A DNA stretch of 28,671 nt from CADEED01 sp035286365 (GTDB lineage Bacteria; Pseudomonadota; Gammaproteobacteria; Steroidobacterales; Steroidobacteraceae). Below are positions 1 through 7,344 of the stretch, piece by piece. Location of the stretch: positions 1-28,671 of the forward strand of contig DATHJZ010000208.1 in assembly GCA_035286365.1 (NCBI GenBank), given 5' to 3'. How positions within the stretch are numbered: the first letter of the stretch is position 1; each line of letters begins with the position of its first letter. The notes under the pieces were generated by a model. It ran no database searches and was not told the DNA's origin. It was given only the letters and a program-made list of their open reading frames with translations. Position numbers and translations under genes: made by a program.

Positions 1-172
1 CGATGCCGACCGCCAGCCACTGCGGGTGAAACCAATCGGTCACGACGACGTGGCGTTCGGTGTTCCGGCGGGGTGCGATGCGCCGGCGGGCAAAATTGCC
101 CCGCCATAGCGCGCGAAGAACGGACCGACGCCGTTCGATGGGGACGCGTCGTTCGATACTGGGGTCGGGCAT
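1..172 (-). CDS. Partial gene, probable DUF5658-type membrane protein (N-terminus only)
   Basis: An open frame starts at an ATG at 172 on the minus strand and runs off the left edge after 57 codons. The visible residues are arginine-rich (MPDPSIERRVPIERRR...) and then reach TDWFHPQWLAVGI. A basic cytoplasmic lead followed by a D-W-F-H-P-x-W-L-A-V segment entering a hydrophobic stretch is, as I recall, typical of the small DUF5658 membrane proteins. The family call rests on that short motif alone. No biochemical role is known for the family. The gene lies 81 bases downstream of the TonB-dependent receptor in the same direction. No strong ribosome binding site is visible before the ATG, so the start is provisional. 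Confidence 0.5.
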   Translation of the reverse strand, partial: MPDPSIERRVPIERRRSVLRALWRGNFARRRIAPRRNTERHVVVTDWFHPQWLAVGI

Positions 173-253
173 GTGGCAGCGATTCTATGGGCGTCACGAT
201 CTCGCGAAACGTCACGAACACGCAATCGCGTGTGAGCCAAGTCCCATTTCGTC

Positions 254-2176
254 TCAGTAGCTGTAGCGCAGCTCCGCCATGACGCTGCGTCGAATCTCCC
301 GGCCCTGCGGATCTGCGTATTCGCGATGCGTTTCGTTAAGTAAATTGAAACCCTTGACAGCGAGCTCGAGGTGGTCGTTCGCGCGCCACGCGCAGCGCGC
401 GGACAGCTCGGTGTATTCCGGCGTCGATGGACTCGGCAACGCGCCGACCTTGCGCAGCACGGCATCCACGCTCACGCGCCCGAAATCCATCGATGACTTG
501 AGCAGGTAACGCGTCGTCGGGTCATTGCCCGCCTGGCTCAAGCCGGCGAGTCCGGAGGCGCCTTCGCTGAACTTCAAACGCTTGTGCACCGAACGGAATC
601 CGGGCGACAGGCGCCACCAGGAGTTCACCTGCAGATTGGCCCATGCCTCGACGCCGTACATGCTGCCCTCGATCAGGTTGTCCCAGCGCAGCGGCAACAA
701 CGTCACCGGGGTGATCTCGATGCTGCGCAGATCGTCGTACTCGTCGTAGAAAACACTGGCGGAGAACGACACGCTGGCATCGGGCTGGCCGCGATATCCG
801 ATTTCATACGCCGTGACTTTTTCCGGCTTGAAGTCGGGATTGCCGATCGCGAACAACTGATCGCCAACGAACTCCTGAACGTCCGTGTCGAAGGGCGTCG
901 GTGCGCGAATCGCCTTCGAGCCCGCGATCCAGAAAAGAGTTGTGTCATTCGGCGCCCACGAAAGGCGCAGGTCGGGCAAGACACTCCAGTCAGAATAAGA
1001 GTTGTCCTCGAACTTCACGCCCGCGATCAGCTTCAGTTCGCCGGTCAGCGCAAAGTTGTCCTGCACGAACACATTTGTCTGTTCGAGCGTGCGATGGTCG
1101 GGCACGAATGCCAGCACGTTATTGACGGTGTTGTAGTCGTTGGAGCGACGGCCGATGCCCCAAATGAGATGGTGCCGCTCGCCCAGCTCCGTGCTCTGCT
1201 GCAGCTCGAAGTCGTACGTGTCGATGTCGTACTCGATACCGCTCGGCGGGTTGTCGCGCTGGACGTGATCGAAATACGCCTGTACGCGCGTTGCGACCGT
1301 ACCCGCGTGTTCCCAGCGACCGAGCACGTTGGCGCCGGAGAACCCGACGTTGTCTTCCTCGAGGAAATCCTGTTCGGCGTGCTGGTAGTCGCCTTGCACG
1401 GTGAACATATTGTCAGGGCCGCCGAACTCGGTGCGAAACCCCGCCTGCAACTTGCTCCAGTCGTCCTCGGCGCCGTCCCCGTTGGCAAACTCGGTGGCGC
1501 CACGATCGAACCACTTGGCATACACGCGAAATGCGCCGTCGTTACCGAGCGCGCCGCCGTAGCGCGCGCCGACCGCCTGCTCTTCCTCGCCCGCGTCCAG
1601 CCGAACCAACACACCCTTCGTGTCCGCGACCTTCCGCGTAATGATATTGATCACGCCATTCATCGCATTGGCGCCCCACAACGTGGCGCCGGGTCCGGAG
1701 ATGACTTCGATGCGATCGATGTCATCCATCAGCACATCCTGCATGTCGTAAACGACCCCGGAGAACAACGGCGAATAGACGCTGCGTCCGTCGATGAGGA
1801 TGAGAGTCTTGTTGGAGAAATTCTGCAGATCAGGCGATCCGGCGAGGCCGCGCGCGCCATTCGAGTACTCGCTCGAGTTGAGCTGTGTCACCTGCATGTT
1901 GGGCGCGAGGCGGATTGCCTCCGGAAGGCTCAGCACACCCGTGCGCAGGATCTCCTCGCGCGTGATCACGTAGATCGAAGCCGGCGCGCTCGAGAGACTC
2001 TGCGCGGTTTTCGAAACCGAGGTGATCTCCACGTTGGCCAGCTCTTCGAGCGACATCCGGCTCAACGCGGTGATGGAATCGTTGGCGTCCGCCATGAGTT
2101 GTGCGAACGCCGGCGGCATCGCTCCCATGCCCGCGAGCACTGCGACCGCGATCTTCCTGCTGAATCCCCTGCTCAA
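254..2176 (-). CDS. TonB-dependent outer-membrane receptor, associated with YfiR
   Basis: This 640-residue outer-membrane receptor takes up or senses a ligand using TonB energy. Residues 1-25 form a signal peptide ending in AFA. Residues about 55-185 form the plug domain, with SAPASIYVITREEI, a DGRSVYSPLFSG segment and RIEVISGPGATLWGANAMNG-type residues typical of the plug. The rest is a beta barrel ending in the aromatic-rich LRYSY expected for barrel insertion. The ATG at 2176 overlaps the TGA of the upstream YfiR gene by four bases (ATGA), so the two are translationally coupled. The ligand cannot be read from sequence: vitamin, siderophore and oligosaccharide receptors all share this architecture. 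Pairing with YfiR and a divergent sensor kinase suggests a signalling role rather than bulk nutrient uptake. That role is inference. Confidence 0.9.
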   Translation of the reverse strand: MSRGFSRKIAVAVLAGMGAMPPAFAQLMADANDSITALSRMSLEELANVEITSVSKTAQSLSSAPASIYVITREEILRTGVLSLPEAIRLAPNMQVTQLNSSEYSNGARGLAGSPDLQNFSNKTLILIDGRSVYSPLFSGVVYDMQDVLMDDIDRIEVISGPGATLWGANAMNGVINIITRKVADTKGVLVRLDAGEEEQAVGARYGGALGNDGAFRVYAKWFDRGATEFANGDGAEDDWSKLQAGFRTEFGGPDNMFTVQGDYQHAEQDFLEEDNVGFSGANVLGRWEHAGTVATRVQAYFDHVQRDNPPSGIEYDIDTYDFELQQSTELGERHHLIWGIGRRSNDYNTVNNVLAFVPDHRTLEQTNVFVQDNFALTGELKLIAGVKFEDNSYSDWSVLPDLRLSWAPNDTTLFWIAGSKAIRAPTPFDTDVQEFVGDQLFAIGNPDFKPEKVTAYEIGYRGQPDASVSFSASVFYDEYDDLRSIEITPVTLLPLRWDNLIEGSMYGVEAWANLQVNSWWRLSPGFRSVHKRLKFSEGASGLAGLSQAGNDPTTRYLLKSSMDFGRVSVDAVLRKVGALPSPSTPEYTELSARCAWRANDHLELAVKGFNLLNETHREYADPQGREIRRSVMAELRYSY

Positions 2177-2850
2177 AGGCTTCCCCTCAGTTCACGCGCC
2201 GCCACTCGGATTGCACAGGCGGATTTGCGGTACCGCGGCACATACGAATCCGCGCAATTCGACCAGCCAATCGGCCGGCGCTCCACGCGCGCCGCCACCG
2301 ACAGCAATGCCGCAGCCACCTTGATGCGGGCGCGATCGGCCGCGGCCAAAGAAACCTCGAAGCGCACGTTCTTCTCAGTGTCGAGAAAATTGATGATGCC
2401 GCCCGCATCGAGGCCCTTTTCGTCATCGGTGACGATGAGGATGGGTTTGCCAATCGCGGTTTCGCGCAACGCGCGGGTCCGCGACAGCGGCCCCTCGCCG
2501 ATGTAAAGAATGTGCACGCCGTCGAGCTCAGACACCTTCGTTACGCGGCGCACGATGGCGGAGCGGCCATTCACCGTCATCCGCGGCAACAACTCATCGA
2601 GTTGTTTGGCCACCGCTTCCGAGCCGGCTACCGCGATGACGAAGGGTCCCGTCTCCGGCGCGTCGTCGGGCCATTCGACGTACGAAGCGAAGCGATAGAG
2701 AAAAGCGGCCTTAACGGAGTCGGCTGAGATTTGTGCCGCGTGGGCTTGCGAAGCACCGATTGCGGCACACAGGCCAAACAACATCGCGCGCGAAAACAAC
2801 CGGCGCGCGATAACCCTCAACTTCGACAACGTCGCGCTCCCGGCAGGCAA
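2173..2850 (-). CDS. YfiR-like periplasmic protein (DUF4154)
   Basis: The domain covers about residues 40-190. It shows the DUF4154/YfiR hallmarks VKAAFLYRFASYVEWP near the start, LIVTDDEKGLDAGGIINF, and VRFEVSLAAADRARIKVAAALL near the end. A signal peptide ends at about SQAHA (residue 38). In Pseudomonas, YfiR is a periplasmic repressor that binds the CHASE8-type sensor of the diguanylate cyclase YfiN. Here the divergent neighbour is a hybrid kinase with a similar sensor region, not a cyclase. A tail of about 30 residues after the domain, containing two cysteines, is longer than I expect for the family. The start is uncertain: the longest frame begins with TTG at 2850, but a TTG at 2829 has a GGGAG seven bases upstream and still leaves a good signal peptide. 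Confidence 0.85.
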   Translation of the reverse strand: MPAGSATLSKLRVIARRLFSRAMLFGLCAAIGASQAHAAQISADSVKAAFLYRFASYVEWPDDAPETGPFVIAVAGSEAVAKQLDELLPRMTVNGRSAIVRRVTKVSELDGVHILYIGEGPLSRTRALRETAIGKPILIVTDDEKGLDAGGIINFLDTEKNVRFEVSLAAADRARIKVAAALLSVAARVERRPIGWSNCADSYVPRYRKSACAIRVAARELRGSL

Positions 2851-2890
2851 GTCTCGTAGGAATTCGCTGATTGCAGTGGACCGTAATTCC

Positions 2891-2896
2891 TATAAT
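2891..2896 (+). promoter_or_regulatory. Putative -10 box (TATAAT) for the hybrid kinase
   Basis: A perfect TATAAT lies in the 64-base divergent gap, 18 bases before the GTG start of the kinase. The best upstream match, TTGCAG at 2871, is only 14 bases away, shorter than the usual 16-18 spacer. The -35 element is therefore weak or absent. The predicted leader is very short. Confidence 0.4.
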
Positions 2897-2914
2897 TAGG
2901 CAAGATGAGGACCC

Positions 2915-5236
2915 GTGAATCCATCCAAATCTAGGTCTCCTGGAAACAGCGCCGGGCGACTGTGGCGCACGCTGTCTTCGATCGGTCGCGCGCGGCGTAG
3001 TTTGAGCGGCAAGCTCATGCTTGTAATGCTTACAACCACGGCGATCGCGCTGTCGGCCGCGGGCGCGGCGCTGCTGTTCAGCGATCTGCGCGACAACCGC
3101 GCCGCGTGGGCCGACGATCTCGGCACCGAAGCCGCCATCCTTTCGTTGTCCTTGCAGCCGGCGCTGTCGTTCAACGATGTCGAGCTCGCGCAACGCAGCC
3201 TGAGCGCGTTGCAGGCGCGTGCTTCGATTCAGGCCGCGGCGCTGTACCTGCCGGACGGCAGTTTGTTTGCGCAGTATGTGCGGCCAGGAGAGGTGCCCGC
3301 GCCCGAGCGGCGGCCCAAACTCCTCGCGGGCGTGTACATCGACGGCGGACGCGTCGAGCAGGTCAAGGTCGTCATGCAGGGCGACGAGAAGCTCGGCGTC
3401 ATCTATCTACGCGCACAGTACGACGTCGAGGGGCGCGTGCGTACCTACCTGAGCGCGCTCGGCGCCGTCATGCTGATCGGACTCGTCGCCGCCCTGCTCG
3501 CCGGAAGCTGGCTGCAGCGCGTCGTGAGCCGGCCCATGGAGTCCATGACCAATGTCGCCAAACAGATCGTCGAGCAGCGCGATTACTCCTTCCGCGCCGA
3601 AAAGCTGACCGACGACGAAATCGGCGTGGTCATCGACGCATTCAACAAGATGCTGGACGAAGTGGAGTCGCATTCGCGCGCGCTCGAGACGAGCGAGAAA
3701 CTGTATCGCGCCATCGGCGAATCCATCAACTACGGAGTCTGGGTCACGGACGCCGAGGGACGCGCGATCTACATGAGCGATTCGTTCCTGCGGCTCGTGG
3801 GTCTGACGATGCAACAGGCGGCGGATGACGGCTGGCGTAACGTGCTGCATCCGGATGACATCGATGAAACGATGGCCGCCTGGAAGGAATGCGCGCGCAC
3901 CGGCAGCATGTGGTATCGCGAGCACCGGATGCTGGGTGTCGACGGCAAGTACCATTCCATCCTCGCGCAAGGCGTGCCGATACGCGACGAACTCGGCCAG
4001 GTGCAGCGCTGGGCCGGTATCAACCTCGACATCAGCCGACTCAAGAATACCGAACGCGCGCTGCTAGAAGCCGATCGCCGCAAGGACGAATTTCTCGCGA
4101 CCCTCGCCCACGAATTGCGCAATCCACTGGCACCGATTCGCAATGCCGTGCGCATTCTCGATTCGGATGCCGCCGACGAACGCCAGCGCAAGTGGGGCCG
4201 CGAGGTCATCGCGCGTCAGGTGCATCGCATGTCGCTGCTGCTCGATGATCTGCTGGACGTATCGCGCATCACGCGCGGGCAGCTCGAGCTCAAGAAAGAT
4301 TACGTGGATCTGAAATCGGTCGTGGGGGTCGCGGTCGAGACCGCGCGGCCGCTGATGGATGCCAAGCAGCATCAGCTCGCCGTCCATCTACCCACCGAGA
4401 ACATCAAGCTGGAGGCCGACCCGCTGCGCCTGTCGCAAGTCATCGGCAACCTGCTGACGAACGCCGCGAAGTACACCGACCCCGAGGGCGTCATCGCTTT
4501 GGACGCTCGCATCGAGAATGCCGAACTCGTCATCAGCATTCGCGACAACGGCATCGGTCTTCGGGAAGAAGTGATGCCGGGCCTGTTCACCATGTTCTCG
4601 CAGGTGAATTCCGCCGTGGATCGCGCCGAAGGCGGTCTCGGCATCGGCCTGGCGCTGGTGAAGGGCCTGGTCGCGCTGCACGGGGGCCGCGTCGAGGTGA
4701 AGAGCGAAGGCCTCGGCCGAGGTAGTGAATTCACCGTTCATCTGCCTCACAAGGTGCTGGCGCCGATGAGCACCGTGGCGGAGGAAGCAGATAGCGGTGC
4801 GGCCAATGCGAACTCGGTCCGCCGCGGGCGCGTGCTCGTCGCGGACGACAACCGCGATGCCGCCGAGTCGCTGGCGCTGGTGCTGAGTTTCGCCGGATAC
4901 GAAGTGTCGATCGCATTCAATGGCATCGAGGCGCTGGAGATCGGTGCGCGCGAACGGCCGAACGCAGGCCTGATCGATATCGGCATGCCCGGCATGAGCG
5001 GCCACGAAGTCGCGCGCCGCATGCGGCTCGAAGCCTGGGGCAAGAATGCGGTGTTGATAGCCTTGACGGGCTGGGGGCAGGAGCAGGACAAACAAGCCGC
5101 CATTGCGGCGGGCTTCGACGCACATTTGACCAAGCCCGTCGATCCCATGGACATCGAACGCGTGCTGGGCGATCTGCTCAAGCCGTCGCAGGCACCGCGC
5201 GCCGGTGGGCCCAACGAATCCGTGAGCAATGCCTGA
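2915..5236 (+). CDS. Hybrid sensor histidine kinase: CHASE8-like sensor, HAMP, PAS, HisKA, HATPase, receiver
   Basis: This 773-residue inner-membrane sensor kinase has TM1 at about 33-57. A periplasmic region follows at about 58-175, with LSLQPALSFNDVELAQ and ALYLPDGSLFAQYV as in CHASE8 sensors. TM2 lies at about 180-205, then HAMP, then a PAS domain at about 265-375. HisKA carries the phosphorylated histidine H399 in AHELRNPLAPI. The ATPase has NLLTNAAKY, DNGIGL and GLGIGLALVKG. A C-terminal receiver domain has phospho-acceptor D688 in LIDIGMPGMSG and conserved lysine K740 in LTKPVD. There is no DNA-binding or GGDEF output, so signal must pass to a phosphotransfer protein or response regulator encoded elsewhere. 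The start is GTG, preceded by GAGG four bases upstream. The last codons overlap guanine deaminase by eight bases. Confidence 0.92.
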   Translation: MNPSKSRSPGNSAGRLWRTLSSIGRARRSLSGKLMLVMLTTTAIALSAAGAALLFSDLRDNRAAWADDLGTEAAILSLSLQPALSFNDVELAQRSLSALQARASIQAAALYLPDGSLFAQYVRPGEVPAPERRPKLLAGVYIDGGRVEQVKVVMQGDEKLGVIYLRAQYDVEGRVRTYLSALGAVMLIGLVAALLAGSWLQRVVSRPMESMTNVAKQIVEQRDYSFRAEKLTDDEIGVVIDAFNKMLDEVESHSRALETSEKLYRAIGESINYGVWVTDAEGRAIYMSDSFLRLVGLTMQQAADDGWRNVLHPDDIDETMAAWKECARTGSMWYREHRMLGVDGKYHSILAQGVPIRDELGQVQRWAGINLDISRLKNTERALLEADRRKDEFLATLAHELRNPLAPIRNAVRILDSDAADERQRKWGREVIARQVHRMSLLLDDLLDVSRITRGQLELKKDYVDLKSVVGVAVETARPLMDAKQHQLAVHLPTENIKLEADPLRLSQVIGNLLTNAAKYTDPEGVIALDARIENAELVISIRDNGIGLREEVMPGLFTMFSQVNSAVDRAEGGLGIGLALVKGLVALHGGRVEVKSEGLGRGSEFTVHLPHKVLAPMSTVAEEADSGAANANSVRRGRVLVADDNRDAAESLALVLSFAGYEVSIAFNGIEALEIGARERPNAGLIDIGMPGMSGHEVARRMRLEAWGKNAVLIALTGWGQEQDKQAAIAAGFDAHLTKPVDPMDIERVLGDLLKPSQAPRAGGPNESVSNA

Positions 5237-6560
5237 GGCGCTCGCGCCGGTCGCGCCGACCGCCATTCGCGGTCCGGCGCTGACGTTCACTGGCGATCCC
5301 TTTGTCGAGGGCGTTGCAGCAACGATGCGCTTCGAAGGCGACGCGATCGTTGCCATGGCCGGCGGCAAGATCAACCATTTCGGCCCCGCAAGCACGGTCA
5401 AATCGCTCCTGCCCGCGGGGACACATATATATGAGTACGGCCGGGACGCCCTGATCCTGCCCGGATTCATCGATTGCCATGTGCACTACCCGCAGACCCA
5501 GATCATCGGCGCTTACGGCGAGCAGCTGCTCGACTGGTTAGAGAAGTACACGTTCGTTGCCGAACAACAGTTTGCGGATGTCGCGCATGCGCGCGCCGTC
5601 GCGAATGTATTTCTGGATGAGTGCCTGCGCAATGGCACGACCACGGTTGCGAGCTTCTGCACCGTGCATGCGCACTCGGTGGATACATTTTTCGAGGCGG
5701 CGGCGGAACGTGGCATGCGTACGATCGCCGGCAAGTGCCTGATGGATCGCAATGCTCCCGAAGCACTGCGTGACACCGCCCAGCGTGGGTACGACCAATC
5801 GAAAGCGCTGATCGAGCGCTGGCATGGCAAGGGGCGCGCGTCGTATGCGATTACGCCGCGCTTCGCGCCCACGTCGACGCCCGAACAGATGGAGTTGGCG
5901 GGTGCATTGTGGAAGGAACATCCCGGCACTTACCTGCAGTCGCATGTATCGGAGAATCGGGACGAGGTGGCCTATGCGCGTTCGATCTACCCCGAGCGCG
6001 CGGGCTATCTCGATATCTACGACCATTACGGGCAGTTAGGCCCGCGGGCCATTTATGGCCATGGAATCTGGCTGACGGACTCGGAGTTGGCACGCATGCA
6101 CGAGAGCGGCACGGCGATCGCGCACTGCCCCACCTCCAATATGTTTCTCGGCAGCGGATTGTTCGATCTGTCGAAGGCGAAACAGAAGGATCGGCCGGTG
6201 CGCGTCGGTCTCGCGACGGATGTGGGCGCTGGAACGACGTTGTCGATGCTGCGCACGATGGGAGCCGCATACCAAGTGGCGCAGCTCGGAGGCGGTAGTT
6301 TGTCCGCGCCGCTGGCGTTTTACCTGGCAACGCGCAGTGCGGCGCAGGCGCTGTACCTGGAAGACAAGATCGGCAGCCTTGAATTGGGGATGGAAGCCGA
6401 TTTGATCGTGCTGAATATGAAGTCCACGCCGCTGATCGAATTCAGAATGCAGCGCTGCGAGTCATTTGAAGAGGCGCTGTTCGTGCAGATGACGATGGCG
6501 GACGAACGAGCCATCGCGGCGTGCTATGTGAATGGGCGTCAGATCCCGCACGGCGAATAG
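5229..6560 (+). CDS. guaD: Guanine deaminase
   Basis: A 443-residue amidohydrolase that converts guanine to xanthine and ammonia in cytoplasmic purine salvage or catabolism. The guanine-deaminase signature PGFIDCHVHYPQTQ is present, with metal ligands H84 and H86. Further ligands are H239 in SHVSEN, H278 in YGHGIW and D331 in LATDVGAG. NGTTTVASFCT and AHCPTSNMFLGSGLF are also typical. Length matches the bacterial family (about 430-450). The ATG at 5229 lies inside the end of the kinase gene, overlapping by eight bases, so the two are probably co-transcribed. No xanthine dehydrogenase or purine permease is in view, so the pathway is completed elsewhere. Assignment to guanine rather than another deaminated base rests on the signature and length. 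Confidence 0.93.
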   Translation: MPEALAPVAPTAIRGPALTFTGDPFVEGVAATMRFEGDAIVAMAGGKINHFGPASTVKSLLPAGTHIYEYGRDALILPGFIDCHVHYPQTQIIGAYGEQLLDWLEKYTFVAEQQFADVAHARAVANVFLDECLRNGTTTVASFCTVHAHSVDTFFEAAAERGMRTIAGKCLMDRNAPEALRDTAQRGYDQSKALIERWHGKGRASYAITPRFAPTSTPEQMELAGALWKEHPGTYLQSHVSENRDEVAYARSIYPERAGYLDIYDHYGQLGPRAIYGHGIWLTDSELARMHESGTAIAHCPTSNMFLGSGLFDLSKAKQKDRPVRVGLATDVGAGTTLSMLRTMGAAYQVAQLGGGSLSAPLAFYLATRSAAQALYLEDKIGSLELGMEADLIVLNMKSTPLIEFRMQRCESFEEALFVQMTMADERAIAACYVNGRQIPHGE

Positions 6561-6585
6561 ACGGCCACGCTCGAAGTCCAGCGAT

Positions 6586-7335
6586 CTACCGGCCCGCGGG
6601 TGGCGCATTCGGGAATTGCAGCAGCTCGACGCGCAACGACAGGTACAGCTCGCGCACCCGGACCGAAAGGATGTTCGGCACTCGTGACGTCGGGTCGCGA
6701 AAGTCTGTGGGTGAAATGACCACGCGGACGTGTTCGGGGCCGGCCAAAGCCGCGAGCACGAAGAGGTCCTCCGCCGCCTCGTTTCCCATGGCCAGGCAGC
6801 CGATCGAAGCGCGTGCGCCGTGAATCATGATGTCGCCGCCGAGGTTGCTGCGGCCGTCGAGTTCCGCCGCCGCGCGGTCGAAGTCATTCGGATAGTTGAG
6901 CCGCAATGACAGGTGAAAGCGGCTGTTCGGGTTGAGGGCTTCAACGCGATAGACACCTTCCGGCACCTGGCGGTCGCCGTCGCCGATCTTCGGGCCGAGC
7001 GTGCCGCTTGCGCCCTGCACGCGATACTCCCTTACGAAGCGCCAGGACTCGCGCGAATCGTTGCGCCCGTACACCTGCAGGCGACGGATATCTTTGAAAG
7101 CGACATAGGCGAGTTCCGCTGGTGGATAGGAAAGCCCGGCACCGCTCAATTTGCCGCGCAGCCGCGATTCGACGTCCGCAGCGTATTCTGTCAGCCGGTC
7201 CTGCACCGTGTATTGACCGCGCAATCGCATGAGGCCGTAGTCGGCGATATCGCGTGCAGTTTCGCTCGCGCTCAGCGGGATCGCGATCGACGCAATCACG
7301 GCTACGGCCAGAACTGCTTTGCGGATAGGGCTCAC
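6586..7335 (-). CDS. L,D-transpeptidase family protein (YafK-like)
   Basis: A 249-residue exported protein with a signal peptide in residues 1-23 (MSPIRKAVLAVAVIASIAI...). The catalytic motif of the YkuD/L,D-transpeptidase fold is clear: H172 in MIHGARASIGC, with the nucleophile C180 in SIGCLAMGNEAAEDLF. LQVYGRNDSRESWRFVREY and GDGDRQVPEGVYRV before it are typical of the YafK branch, which works on peptidoglycan or its protein links in the periplasm. The gene follows the GH28 gene by nine bases on the same strand and is probably in one transcript with it. It converges with guanine deaminase across 25 bases with no obvious terminator hairpin. The exact reaction cannot be told from sequence. 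Confidence 0.85.
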   Translation of the reverse strand: MSPIRKAVLAVAVIASIAIPLSASETARDIADYGLMRLRGQYTVQDRLTEYAADVESRLRGKLSGAGLSYPPAELAYVAFKDIRRLQVYGRNDSRESWRFVREYRVQGASGTLGPKIGDGDRQVPEGVYRVEALNPNSRFHLSLRLNYPNDFDRAAAELDGRSNLGGDIMIHGARASIGCLAMGNEAAEDLFVLAALAGPEHVRVVISPTDFRDPTSRVPNILSVRVRELYLSLRVELLQFPNAPPAGR

Positions 7336-7344
7336 CAGGCTAGG

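Noticed and set aside
584..2506. 640-codon open frame on the plus strand
   Set aside because: It is antisense to the TonB-dependent receptor and YfiR genes, is rich in histidine and arginine without any domain, and arises from GC-rich codon use on the other strand.
4388..5470. 360-codon open frame on the minus strand
   Set aside because: It is antisense to the kinase ATPase and receiver domains and shows no protein features.
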